From assembly GCA_023443455.1 (NCBI GenBank), contig JAEZUE010000070.1:1-64000 (forward strand): a stretch of DNA of 64,000 nucleotides. Reading direction: 5' to 3'. How positions within the stretch are numbered: the first letter of the stretch is position 1; every line of letters starts with the position of its first letter. Shown piece by piece: positions 8,155-17,033 of the stretch. Origin of the DNA: Verrucomicrobiota bacterium (GTDB lineage Bacteria > Verrucomicrobiota > Verrucomicrobiia > Opitutales > Opitutaceae). Position numbers and translations under genes: made by a program. Below the pieces are notes generated by a model, which ran no database searches, had not been told where the DNA came from, and worked only from the letters and a program-made list of their open reading frames with translations.

Positions 8155-10440
8155 ATGCTTCCCCACTCCCGCATTCTCCTCGCGGTTCTGGCGTTGGGCG
8201 CCTGTGCGCTCGCCCCGCTGCCGGCCCGAACCGTCGAGCAACCCTACACCTTCAAAAACGTCCGCATCGGCGGTGGCGGCTTCGTCACCGGACTGGTCTA
8301 CCACCCCAACGAGCGCGGCCTGCTCTACGCCCGCACCGACGTCGGCGGCGCCTACCGCTGGGACGACACCGCGCAACGCTGGATCCCAATCACCGACTGG
8401 CTCGGGATGGACGACACCCACCTGACCGGGATCGACGGCATCGCACTCGATCCGTCCGACGCGAACCGCGTCTATCTCGCCGCCGGCATCTACAACCGAC
8501 CCGAGGCGCCCTCTGCCGCCGTGCTGCGCTCCGCCGACCGCGGTGCGACCTGGCAACGCACCGAGCTGCCCTTCCGCCTCGGCGGCAACGAGGCCGGGCG
8601 GGGCAACGGCGAACGCATCGCCGTCGACCCGCACGCCGGTCGTATCCTCTTCCTCGGCTCGCGCGACGCCGGCCTGTGGCGCAGCGCCGACCACGGGGCG
8701 ACTTGGCGCCGCATCGACTCGTTTCCCGCCGTCGCCACCTCGCCCGCCGCGAACTCCGGCGACCCCAACTACCCGCAGATGGTCGGCATCAACGGCCTGC
8801 TCTTCGATCCGCGCTCCGGCACCGCCGGCCAACCCACGCCCACCCTCTACGCCACCGTCTCGACCCGCGAGACCTCCCTCTTCCGCTCCGACGACGCCGG
8901 CACCTCGTGGCAACCCGTCGCCGGTCAGCCCCTCGGCTTCCGCCCCACCCGCGCCGCGCTCACCCCCGGCAGCATCCTCTACGTTGCCTACGGCAACGAC
9001 CCGGGCCCGAACACGATGACCGACGGCGCCGTGTGGAAACTCGATACCACGACCGGTCAATGGACCGACATCACCCCGGCGCGCGGCGACCGCAAGCCCG
9101 ATACCGGCTTCGGTTACAGCGCGGTGACGTTTGACCCCCGAAATCCAAATACCGTGCTCACAATGACGCACTGCCGCTTCAAGCCGCACGACGAGATCTA
9201 CCGCAGCACCGACGCCGGCCGCACGTGGACACCGCTCATCGCGAGCTCGACCTGGGACCACACCGACGCCGACTGGACGCGCCACCACACCCCTCACTGG
9301 ATGTCCGACATCAAGGTGAACCCGTTCGACGCTGACGAGGCGATCTTCACCACCGGCTACGGGCTCTGGGCCTCGCGCAACCTTTCCGCCAGCGACCGCG
9401 GCGACTCGGTGAATTGGTGGTTCAAGGACAACGGCTTCGAGGAAACCGTACCGCTCGGCCTCATCAGCCCGCCCGCCGGTCCGCACCTCATCAGCGCGCT
9501 CGGCGACCTCGACGGCTACCGGCACGACGATCTCGACCGGGCGCAACTGCAGTTCACCGCACCGCCGCGCTTCGCCAACAGCGAGGATATCACCTTCGCC
9601 GGCCAACGCCCCGAGTGTCTCGCCCGCGTCGGCACCATCCGCCGCCGCACCACCGAGATTCGCGGCGCATGGTCGACCGACAGCGGCGCCACCTGGCAGA
9701 CGTTCGCCACCGAGCCCCCCGAAAGCAACGGCTACGGCCGCGTCGCGCTCTCCGCCGACGCCGTCACCATCGTCTGGATGCCACGCCGCGCCGCCGCGCC
9801 CGGCGCCACCGGCTGGTTGGCGTGGAGCGGCCGCACAATGGTCGCCCACTTCACCCGCGACCACGGTGCCACGTGGACGCCCTGCGCCGGCCTGCCCGAA
9901 GGCGTGCCGGTGATCGCCGACCATCACGACCCGGCGTGTTTCTACGCCTACGATCCGGCGAGCGGCACCGTCTTCGCGAGCACCGACGGCGCCTCCACCT
10001 TCGCGCCCTGCGCCACCAATCTGCCCAAGAACCCGCCCAACGACGGACGCCCCCGCTGGCGCCCGTCGGCCGGCCAGCTCTACGCCGCACCTGATCGACC
10101 GGGAGAACTTTGGTTAGCGGCCCGGTTCGAAGGCCTCTTCCGGTCAACCGACGGTGGTACGACCTTCGCGAAAGTCGCAGGCCCGGCCGAGGCGTACTCG
10201 CTCGGCTTCGGTCACGCCGCGCCCGGCGCGGACCACTCGGCGCTCTTCCTCGCCGCGAAGGTCGGCGAATTGAAGGCGCTGTTCCGCTCCGACGATACCG
10301 GTGCAACCTGGATCCGCATCAACGACGACGCGCACCAGTTCGGCGCGATGGGCCATGTGACCGGCGATCCGCGCATCTTTGGTCGCGTCTACTTCGCCAC
10401 CGGCGGCCGCGGCGTCTTCTACGGCGATCCGGCGGAGTAG
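8155..10440 (+). CDS. Secreted GH74-type xyloglucanase
   Basis: This is a 761-residue protein. A signal peptide (about 1-25, LLAVLALGACALAPLPA) is followed by one catalytic module made of two beta-propellers. The GH74 hallmark LLYARTDVGGAYRW sits near residues 57-69, with D62 matching a catalytic aspartate of the family, and GIDGIALDPSDANRVYLAAG follows. At least seven Asp-box motifs are visible, among them RSADRGATW, RSADHGATW, RSTDAGRTW, TRDHGATW and RSDDTGATW. GH74 enzymes hydrolyse the beta-1,4-glucan backbone of xyloglucan. No binding module or anchor follows the catalytic part. It is transcribed alone. With the GH2 enzyme at 11.4 kb it points to use of plant cell-wall polymers. Confidence 0.9.
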   Translation: MLPHSRILLAVLALGACALAPLPARTVEQPYTFKNVRIGGGGFVTGLVYHPNERGLLYARTDVGGAYRWDDTAQRWIPITDWLGMDDTHLTGIDGIALDPSDANRVYLAAGIYNRPEAPSAAVLRSADRGATWQRTELPFRLGGNEAGRGNGERIAVDPHAGRILFLGSRDAGLWRSADHGATWRRIDSFPAVATSPAANSGDPNYPQMVGINGLLFDPRSGTAGQPTPTLYATVSTRETSLFRSDDAGTSWQPVAGQPLGFRPTRAALTPGSILYVAYGNDPGPNTMTDGAVWKLDTTTGQWTDITPARGDRKPDTGFGYSAVTFDPRNPNTVLTMTHCRFKPHDEIYRSTDAGRTWTPLIASSTWDHTDADWTRHHTPHWMSDIKVNPFDADEAIFTTGYGLWASRNLSASDRGDSVNWWFKDNGFEETVPLGLISPPAGPHLISALGDLDGYRHDDLDRAQLQFTAPPRFANSEDITFAGQRPECLARVGTIRRRTTEIRGAWSTDSGATWQTFATEPPESNGYGRVALSADAVTIVWMPRRAAAPGATGWLAWSGRTMVAHFTRDHGATWTPCAGLPEGVPVIADHHDPACFYAYDPASGTVFASTDGASTFAPCATNLPKNPPNDGRPRWRPSAGQLYAAPDRPGELWLAARFEGLFRSTDGGTTFAKVAGPAEAYSLGFGHAAPGADHSALFLAAKVGELKALFRSDDTGATWIRINDDAHQFGAMGHVTGDPRIFGRVYFATGGRGVFYGDPAE

Positions 10441-10638
10441 GTCCACTCCTCCGACCGGAATGGAAACCAGAAACACCACCAACAATCACCCAAGTGGCGC
10501 CGCTCGCCAGAGCGGCGATTCCCACCCGCTAGCATTCCGTAAAGTAGGACCACGTCTGCGACTGGACCCACCACGCTCACGCCATTCCCGGCGGCTCAAT
10601 TCAAACCGAACCGGTCACAGACCCGGTTCTACCGCGCC

Positions 10639-10893
10639 TCAATAGTGGTACTTCAGCTGCGCGATCCAGAGTTGGTCGCCGGCAACTTTGTACACGAAGC
10701 GGTGTTCGCCATCGATGCGTCGCGACCACCAGCCCTGCAGCGCGTGCCGCAACGGCTCGGGTTTTCCGATTCCACCGAAAGGATCACGGCTGGTCTCTTT
10801 GATGAGCTGGTTGATGCGCTTCAGCACGGCCGGATCGGAACGTTGCCACTCCAGATACTCGGCCCACGCCTGTTCCGAAAACACCAGCTTCAT
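10639..10893 (-). CDS. yoeB: YoeB/Txe-family toxin
   Basis: This is an 84-residue protein, MKLVFSEQAWAEYLEWQ, with the complete YoeB pattern: LKRINQLIKE, then DPFGGIGKPEPLRH, then LQGWWSRRIDGEHRFVYKV and the end QLKYHY. The conserved Glu, Arg and terminal His-Tyr are the residues YoeB uses to cleave mRNA in the ribosomal A site. The start overlaps the antitoxin stop by 4 nt. It is full length and looks functional. Confidence 0.95.
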   Translation of the reverse strand: MKLVFSEQAWAEYLEWQRSDPAVLKRINQLIKETSRDPFGGIGKPEPLRHALQGWWSRRIDGEHRFVYKVAGDQLWIAQLKYHY

Positions 10894-11147
10894 TCCGTTC
10901 CTTTGAGCGAACGGGCCTTCCCCTTGCCTGCCTCGAGCGACTGGATCGATTCGAGCAACCGTCGGGCGTTGGCCGGGCTCCGCAACAGATGAGCCGTCTC
11001 CTCCAGCGCCTCGTACTCCTCCAGCGACAGCATCACCACCGATTGGTCGCGGTTGCGGGTGATGATGACCGGCGCCCGGTCGGCACAGACCTTGTCCATC
11101 GTCGCCGCCAAGTTCTCTCGTGCTGCCGTGTAGGTGATCGCCGTCAT
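10890..11147 (-). CDS. yefM: YefM/Phd-family antitoxin
   Basis: This is an 85-residue protein starting MTAITYTAARENLAATMDKV. The Phd/YefM DNA-binding fold is followed by APVIITRNRDQSVVMLSLEEYEALEETAHLLRSPANARRLLES. The C-terminal acidic and helical arm neutralises the toxin. It lies first in the operon, with a 4-nt overlap into yoeB. A perfect 30-bp palindrome covers its start codon (11143-11172). That is the expected place for autorepression by the antitoxin-toxin complex. Confidence 0.95.
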   Translation of the reverse strand: MTAITYTAARENLAATMDKVCADRAPVIITRNRDQSVVMLSLEEYEALEETAHLLRSPANARRLLESIQSLEAGKGKARSLKGTE

Positions 11148-11172
11148 ATGGACAGCATGCTGTCCATATGAC
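11143..11172. promoter_or_regulatory. Perfect 30-bp palindrome, operator of yefM-yoeB
   Basis: The palindrome is centred at 11157/11158 on AGCATGCT, with half-site TCATATGGACAGC. It includes the antitoxin ATG (11145-11147). YefM proteins bind palindromes over their own promoter, so autoregulation is inferred from position. The core TGGACA/TGTCCA differs by one base from the TGTACA core known for the E. coli system. Confidence 0.75.
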
Positions 11173-11426
11173 TGACCGCGTCAAGTGGCCCGCCAGGCGA
11201 ATCACCGCGTTCGCCGTAGCACAAGTGGAGTGTCCGGCCGGACACCCTCCTTTTCACAACAGCGCCCCGGCGCCACTGCGGCTGGGTATCGAAATCACCC
11301 ACGCCCGTGGTTCTCGCAAAGGTCTTTGGCGATTCCGTCTATGGCTTCGGCGGCGCGATTGTGATATCAACGAGGCTCCGGATTCTCGATCCCAGTCCTT
11401 CTCGTTCCTGCTTTCATCCCTTCTCC

Positions 11427-14294
11427 ATGAACCCGCTCCGTCGTTTCCTGCGTCCAGCCCTCACCATCGCCGCCACGTTGCTCGCAACCATTTCCCTCTC
11501 CGCCCAGCGCGAACGCCTGCTCATGGACTTCGGCTGGCGCTTCCACCTCGGCAACGAGTGGGGCATCGGGATCAACCTCGCGAAGTCAGGCACCGGATAC
11601 GGCCCGGCAAGCGCGGCGTTCAGCGATGCCGGCTGGCGCCAGCTCGACCTCCCGCACGACTGGGCGATCGAGCTGCCCTTCGATCCCAAGGCCGACTGCG
11701 GGCATGGCTTCAAACCGCTCGGCGTCGACTTCCCGGACAACAGCATCGCCTGGTACCGTCGCTCCTTCGACCTGCCCGCGACCGATGCCGGCAAGCGACT
11801 CTGGCTCGAGTTCGACGGCGCCTTCCGCGACTGCCTGGTCTACGTAAACGGCTGGTTCGTCGGCCACCATGAGAGCGGCTACAGCAGCTTCCGCTACGAC
11901 ATCACCGACGTCGCCGAATGCGGCGCACGCAACGTCGTCACCGTGCGCGTCGACGCCAGCGAGCCCGAAGGCTGGTTCTACGAGGGTGCGGGCATCTACC
12001 GTCATGTCTGGCTGGTGAAGACCGCCCCGCTCGCCCTCGCGCCCGACGGCGTCTTCGTGCGCAGCAGCTTCCCGCACAACGTGCCCGCCGGCCCGGCCAC
12101 GATCCACCTCGAGGCGCGCCTGACCAACGCCGGCTCCACGGTCGGCGCCGCCACCGTGTCGTGGGAGATTCTTGACCCGGCCGGCCGCTCCGTCGCCAAG
12201 GCGTCCGCCTCCGGCTCCGTCGCCGCAGGCGGCACCACCGACCTCGGGCAGACGACCATCGTCGCCGCGCCGGAGCTCTGGTCGCCGGAGACGCCGCGAC
12301 TCTACAAGTTGGTTACAAGCGTCACCGGCCCTGACGGCGAACTCGACCGCTCCGAGACCGAGTTCGGCATCCGCACCTTCGCCTTCGACACCGAGAAGGG
12401 CTTCCTGCTCAACGGCCAACCTTACGTCATCAAGGGCACCTGCAACCACCAGGACCACGCCGGCGTCGGCGTCGCGCTCGGCGACCGGCTGCAGTGGTTC
12501 CGCCTCCAGCGGCTGAAGGAAATGGGCGGCAACGCGTACCGCACCGCGCACAACCCGCCCACGCCCGAGCTGCTCGACGCCTGCGACCGCCTCGGCCTGC
12601 TCGTGATGGACGAGAGCCGCGTCTTCGGCAGCGATGGCGCCAACCTCGACCGGCTCGAGCGCCTGATCCGCCGCGACCGCAACCACGCCAGCGTCGCCAT
12701 CTGGTCGCTCGCGAACGAGGAGTTCACCACCCAGGGCACTCCGTCCGGCAAACGCGTCGCCGCCACCATGCAGGCGTTGATCAAGCGCCTCGATCCGTCG
12801 CGCCCTGTCACCTACAACTCGACCGCCGGCAACGCCATCGAGGGCATCAACGAGGTCGTCGAGGTGCGCGGCTGGAGCTACCGCATCGGCGTCGACCGCA
12901 TGGACGCCTACCACGCCGCCCACCCCGAGCAGCCCAACGTCGGCAGCGAACAGGGCAGCACGATCACCACGCGCGGCATCTACACCACGGATCCGGAGCG
13001 CGGGTACATGAGCGCCTACGACGACAACCAGACCGACTGGTCGAACACCGCCAAGCAGTGGGCCGGCTTCTTCCACACCCGCCCGTGGCTCTCCGGCGGT
13101 TTCGTGTGGACCGGCTTCGACTACCGCGGCGAGCCCACTCCGTACGAGTGGCCCTGCATCAGCTCGCACTTCGGCATCATGGACACCTGCGGCTTCCCGA
13201 AGGACAACTTCTACCTCTACCAGTCGTGGTGGACCGAGAAGCCGATGGTGCACCTGCTGCCGCATTGGAACTGGGCCGGCCGCGAGGGCGAGGAGATCGA
13301 CGTGCGCGCCTACAGCAATTGCGACGAGGTCGAGCTCTTCCTCAACGGCACCCCGCTCGGCCGCCGGAAGATGGAGCCCGTCTCCGAGCTGAAGTGGACG
13401 GTCCCCTACGCTCCGGGCATCCTCTCCGCCAAGGCCTACCGCGCCGGCCGGATCGTCGCGCAGAGCACGGTCGAGACCACCGGAGCGCCCGCCGCGGTGC
13501 GCCTCTTCGCCGAACGCCCCGCCATCGCGGCCGACGGCGAAGACCTCGCGATCGTTACCGTGTCCGTAGTCGACGCGCAGGGCCGCACCGTGCCGTCCGC
13601 GAGCAATGCCATCGACTTCGCGCTCACCGGCCCCGGCCGCATCATCGGCGTGGGCAACGGCGACCCGAGCTGCCACGAGCCCGACACCTTCCTCGCCACG
13701 CCGGTGACCGCCCGCCGAGAAATCGGCGGCTGGCGCTGGATGAAGATCGCCGACGCCTATGCCAAAGCGTTGCCCGAGGCGGCAGGGAGCATCGTCACCA
13801 CTGATTGGGCACCCGCCGACCCCTTCGCCGAACACGGCCCGCTGGAGGTCGCCGAGCACGGAGTCCTGCGCGCCACCTTCACGGTGAGCGAGGCCGAGCT
13901 CGCCTCGTCGGCGATCGAGCTGCGTTTCGGCAAGATCCGCGGCACCGGCCACATCCACCTCAACGGCGAACACCTCGCCCCGACCGGAGACTCCCGTGCT
14001 GCGAACCTTTTCGACGCGAAGGCGAAACTGCGGGTTGGCGAGAACACCATCGCGATCGCCCTCGCCAACTACGGAGCCAACGGCGGACTGAGCGGCGGCG
14101 TGCAGCTCGTGTTCCACGGCACTCCGGTCGCCCCCCGATGGAGCCGCAGCGTCTTCAACGGCCTCGCCCAGGTGATCGTCCGTGCCGGCAAGACCACCGG
14201 TCCGATCAAACTCACCGCCACCGCCGACGGCTTGGCGCCGACCACGCTCACCATCGAGACCGAGCCCGCAGTCCTGCGCCCGGCGGTCGATTGA
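11427..14294 (+). CDS. Secreted GH2-family beta-galactosidase
   Basis: This is a 955-residue protein with a signal peptide (PALTIAATLLATISLSAQ). The domains in order are a GH2 sugar-binding jelly roll (LPHDWAIELPFD, YVNGWFVGHHESGYSSFRYDITD), an immunoglobulin-like domain, the TIM barrel, a DUF4982-type domain (WNWAGREGEEIDVRAYSNCDEVELFLNG) and C-terminal beta domains. The acid/base is E431 in WSLANEE, and the nucleophile is most likely E508 in NVGSEQG. The RTAHNPPTPELLDACDRLGLLVMDE block is typical. Many such enzymes cleave galactosides or related beta-glycosides of plant hemicellulose, and the exact substrate cannot be read. ATG 11427 begins the signal peptide. A terminator follows at 14323-14350. 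Confidence 0.92.
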   Translation: MNPLRRFLRPALTIAATLLATISLSAQRERLLMDFGWRFHLGNEWGIGINLAKSGTGYGPASAAFSDAGWRQLDLPHDWAIELPFDPKADCGHGFKPLGVDFPDNSIAWYRRSFDLPATDAGKRLWLEFDGAFRDCLVYVNGWFVGHHESGYSSFRYDITDVAECGARNVVTVRVDASEPEGWFYEGAGIYRHVWLVKTAPLALAPDGVFVRSSFPHNVPAGPATIHLEARLTNAGSTVGAATVSWEILDPAGRSVAKASASGSVAAGGTTDLGQTTIVAAPELWSPETPRLYKLVTSVTGPDGELDRSETEFGIRTFAFDTEKGFLLNGQPYVIKGTCNHQDHAGVGVALGDRLQWFRLQRLKEMGGNAYRTAHNPPTPELLDACDRLGLLVMDESRVFGSDGANLDRLERLIRRDRNHASVAIWSLANEEFTTQGTPSGKRVAATMQALIKRLDPSRPVTYNSTAGNAIEGINEVVEVRGWSYRIGVDRMDAYHAAHPEQPNVGSEQGSTITTRGIYTTDPERGYMSAYDDNQTDWSNTAKQWAGFFHTRPWLSGGFVWTGFDYRGEPTPYEWPCISSHFGIMDTCGFPKDNFYLYQSWWTEKPMVHLLPHWNWAGREGEEIDVRAYSNCDEVELFLNGTPLGRRKMEPVSELKWTVPYAPGILSAKAYRAGRIVAQSTVETTGAPAAVRLFAERPAIAADGEDLAIVTVSVVDAQGRTVPSASNAIDFALTGPGRIIGVGNGDPSCHEPDTFLATPVTARREIGGWRWMKIADAYAKALPEAAGSIVTTDWAPADPFAEHGPLEVAEHGVLRATFTVSEAELASSAIELRFGKIRGTGHIHLNGEHLAPTGDSRAANLFDAKAKLRVGENTIAIALANYGANGGLSGGVQLVFHGTPVAPRWSRSVFNGLAQVIVRAGKTTGPIKLTATADGLAPTTLTIETEPAVLRPAVD

Positions 14295-14322
14295 ATTCGA
14301 GAACCAGCCCTGCGCCCCCGAT

Positions 14323-14350
14323 GCCGCGGCGGTTTTCGCCGCGGCTTTTT
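14323..14350 (+). terminator. Rho-independent terminator of the GH2 gene
   Basis: The stem GCCGCGGCG (14323-14331) pairs with 14337-14345 around a GTTTT loop, and five T follow. It lies 29 nt after the GH2 stop codon. Confidence 0.85.
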
Positions 14351-14490
14351 CGCGTCCGAAAACAGGTCCTCGAACCCGGTGAGTCGGATCGGCCGCGCCC
14401 GATTCTCGCACCGCCTGAAGGGAACGGTCGGGTTTTCACCCCAGACAAAAACACTTCTTCCGGCATGCGGCCTGCGTTTACTGGTAGTCG

Positions 14491-15528
14491 ATGAAGTCGT
14501 CTCCACATACCGGCACCCACGATGCCTCGCCCGCACAGACCGACGAACCTGCGGCCTACCGCCCAGACTCCGCGTCCATCATCCACACGGTGGCGAACCG
14601 TCGGTCCAACACGGCCGGCATTCTGGACCGGGAGACCACGCAGCGGGAACAGGTGGAACGCAACAACGTGAGCCTGCTTCTGCACGCCCTGCACGAGAGC
14701 GGCGAGAACCACGTCCCCGCCGAGCAACGACGCCTCGTCCGCGAAGCCGAGGTCCAACGCGCCATCGCCGTGCTGCGCCGCTTCAACCTGCTCCACCCCT
14801 CCGTGAGGCTCGACCAGATCCTCGACCACTGCGAACGGGCGACCGCGCTCGACCGCGACCCGGTGGCCCACCTGGTCGACCCGTTCCAGCTCCGGCATGT
14901 GCTCTCCTACCACGAGGGCATTCCGCACGAAGAGCTCACGTCCGCCGACCTGTGCGAACTGGACCGTATCGTCGAAAACGGGCCGGACGCGGGGATCGCC
15001 GGCTGGTTCGCGCAGCTCGGCGCGAGGATAGACGCTCTGCCCAAATCCACTCCGGCCTGCCTGCGCACCGTATTCGAGCGGGCGTGCGCGAAACGAATCC
15101 CGGCCGCCCGGATCGAGCTGTTCGCCTTCGAGTTGGCCGTGCTCACCCTCCGTATCCAAGGTCCCATCGGGCTGGAGGACACCCGACTGTTCTTCTCCCT
15201 GATCAAGCAGATCGAGGCCGACGGCATCCAGGCCCTGTCCGGCTTTCTCGATGCCACCGAGGCCAACCACGCCGTCGTCCAACACCAGGCCGTCGGCAAT
15301 ACCGCGGCGACGACCTACTTCCGGCAGTTCGCGAGCGACTTCGACCACAACGCGCTGGGCAAGCTCGAGCAGCGGCTGATCGACGCCGCCAACCAGCCAA
15401 ACGCGGCGCGCCCCAAGGGCGCGGTTCCGTCGACGGGGGCCACATCCGACGCGATCACTGCCGGAAACAGGAGCGGATTCCTCTCCGGCCTGCGCAGCCT
15501 CGGCCAGTCGTTGTTCGCCCGCGGTTGA
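14491..15528 (+). CDS. Unrecognised protein, first of a tandem paralogue pair
   Basis: This is a 345-residue soluble protein with no signal or membrane segment. It is paralogous to the next gene over its full length. Shared blocks are DSASIIHTVANRR, QREQ.ERNN..LLLHALHE, AIAVLRRF, LVDPFQLRHVLSYHEGIP, LPKSTPA.LRTVF, E..NHAVVQH..GNT and the short C-terminal tail SGFLSGLRSLGQS. It is predicted mostly alpha-helical. I do not know the family. The tail is joined by a low-complexity linker rich in Ala, Pro and Thr, suggesting a docking peptide. A leader stretch TTTACT stands 8 nt before the ATG, as in the paralogue. Confidence 0.75.
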   Translation: MKSSPHTGTHDASPAQTDEPAAYRPDSASIIHTVANRRSNTAGILDRETTQREQVERNNVSLLLHALHESGENHVPAEQRRLVREAEVQRAIAVLRRFNLLHPSVRLDQILDHCERATALDRDPVAHLVDPFQLRHVLSYHEGIPHEELTSADLCELDRIVENGPDAGIAGWFAQLGARIDALPKSTPACLRTVFERACAKRIPAARIELFAFELAVLTLRIQGPIGLEDTRLFFSLIKQIEADGIQALSGFLDATEANHAVVQHQAVGNTAATTYFRQFASDFDHNALGKLEQRLIDAANQPNAARPKGAVPSTGATSDAITAGNRSGFLSGLRSLGQSLFARG

Positions 15529-15688
15529 ACGCCTCCCCGACGCGGGCGGGAAATTCCCGCCCACCGGACTCATCGACGCCGTCACCAGGGGCGACCGAGT
15601 TCCTGTGCTCCGTGCGCCACGGAATTTTCCGCGCCCGCCTATAAAAAGTGTTTTCTGCCCGTGTGAAGACTGCCTTTACTCGGGGCCG

Positions 15689-16717
15689 ATGGCGACGCCC
15701 CCACACCCCGCAGCGGACGGATCATCACACCCCAATCACTCCGAAGCGAACTTCCGTCCCGATTCGGCCTCGATCATCCACACCGTCGCCAATCGGCGGG
15801 ACAGCACCGCTGCGATGAAGGACCGCGAGACCGCCCAGCGTGAGCAGATCGAGCGCAACAACATCGGACTGCTGCTCCACGCCCTGCACGAGATCGCCGA
15901 CTCCCACATACCGGCGACGCAACGCCGCCTCATCCAGGAATTGGAGATCAAGCGGGCCATCGCAGTACTGCGCCGGTTTTTCCTCAGCCACCCCGGCGTG
16001 AAACTGGAGGATCTGCTCGACTATTGCGAGCAGGCGACCGCCCGCGACCGCAACTCGCTCGCCCATCTCATCGATCCACTCCAGCTCCGGCACGTCCTCA
16101 CCTACCACACCGGGATTCCCAACGAAGTCCTCACCTCCGCCGACCTTCACGAACTCGACCAGGCCGTCGAACACGGGCTCGAGGCCGCGATCATGGAGTG
16201 GTTCGCCCGCATCGGAAATCGGAGCACGGTGCTGCCCAAGTCGACCCCGGCCTACCTGCGCACGGTATTCGCCAAGGCCTGTCGGCCGGGCGTCTCCGGA
16301 GCGTTGCTCGAGATGCTGTCCTTCGAATCCGCCGTGCTCAACATGCGGGTCCAGGGCGTGCTCGGCTTCGAGGATTCGCGCCTCTTCTTCTCCATCCTGA
16401 AGCAGATTGCCAGCGGGAGCGTGCCGGGACTGGACCGGTTTCTCGAGGCTGGTGAAGCCAATCATGCGGTTGTCCAGCACCGTTCCCTGGGCAACACGTG
16501 GGCCGTCGAGTATTTCAAGGCGGTCGCGGCTGAGTTCGACCACACCGCCCTGACCAACCTCGAGCAGCGAGTGGTCCACACTGCCGCCCAACGCGCCGCC
16601 GCGGCGGCCGCGCAACCGCGGCCCACACCACCGCCGGAGCCGGTCGTGCCCGAAGCAAAACGCGGATTCTTCTCCGGCCTGCGCGGTTTTGGCCAGTCGC
16701 CCAAGGATCGCAGCTGA
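15689..16717 (+). CDS. Unrecognised protein, second of a tandem paralogue pair
   Basis: This is a 342-residue soluble protein that aligns with the preceding gene from FRPDSASIIHTVANRR to the tail GFFSGLRGFGQS. The divergence is at the N-terminus and in the linker (AAAAAAQPRPTPPPEP). The paralogues keep LPKSTPAYLRTVF, RLFFSILKQI and EANHAVVQHRSLGNTW, which are likely the functional core. ATG 15689 is chosen because it aligns with the start of the paralogue and because the TTTACT stretch lies at the same distance. An in-frame start at 15605 would run through the leader. The function is unknown. It probably arose by tandem duplication. Confidence 0.75.
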   Translation: MATPPHPAADGSSHPNHSEANFRPDSASIIHTVANRRDSTAAMKDRETAQREQIERNNIGLLLHALHEIADSHIPATQRRLIQELEIKRAIAVLRRFFLSHPGVKLEDLLDYCEQATARDRNSLAHLIDPLQLRHVLTYHTGIPNEVLTSADLHELDQAVEHGLEAAIMEWFARIGNRSTVLPKSTPAYLRTVFAKACRPGVSGALLEMLSFESAVLNMRVQGVLGFEDSRLFFSILKQIASGSVPGLDRFLEAGEANHAVVQHRSLGNTWAVEYFKAVAAEFDHTALTNLEQRVVHTAAQRAAAAAAQPRPTPPPEPVVPEAKRGFFSGLRGFGQSPKDRS

Positions 16718-16722
16718 GCCAA

Positions 16723-16852
16723 GCATTCGGTCGAGTGACGAGCGTCGAGAGACCGATCACAGCGGAGATCGGGCGAAGCACTCGTGAGGGGAGATACGCC
16801 ACCGATGGTTTGGCGCCCGCCCCTCGACGCTCGCCTCTCGACCACATCATCG
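16723..16852. mobile_element. MITE-like element, copy 2 (inverted relative to copy 1)
   Basis: Terminal inverted repeats at 16729-16750 and 16821-16843 have the shared core CGAGCGTCGAG. The segment is the inverse complement of 876-1004, with scattered substitutions. It begins 6 nt after the stop of the second paralogue and contains no gene. Confidence 0.7.
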
Positions 16853-17033
16853 CAGGTGAGACCACGAGTTGCGGGAACCTCGCCCTGTCGAGGCACCCAC
16901 CCGACCGGGGCCCATGGGGGGGGCAACCCGTACCCGCTATTTGCAACACCACGGTATGCCCTTCGCCGCTGGTGTTCACGGTCAAGGATCACCCGACTCG
17001 GCCGATAGTTGGTTGTCACCTGCCCCGATCACC

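Noticed and set aside
8011..9927. 638-codon minus-strand frame opposite the xyloglucanase
   Set aside because: Shadow frame of the GH74 gene, with no motif.
10499..10516. Hairpin GCCGCTC/GAGCGGC after the xyloglucanase as terminator
   Set aside because: A 7-bp stem without a T-tract; too weak to call.
11586..14411. 941-codon open frame on the minus strand opposite the GH2 gene
   Set aside because: High GC gives long antisense frames. The translation is Arg/Gly/Val-rich without domain structure, and the plus strand encodes a complete enzyme.
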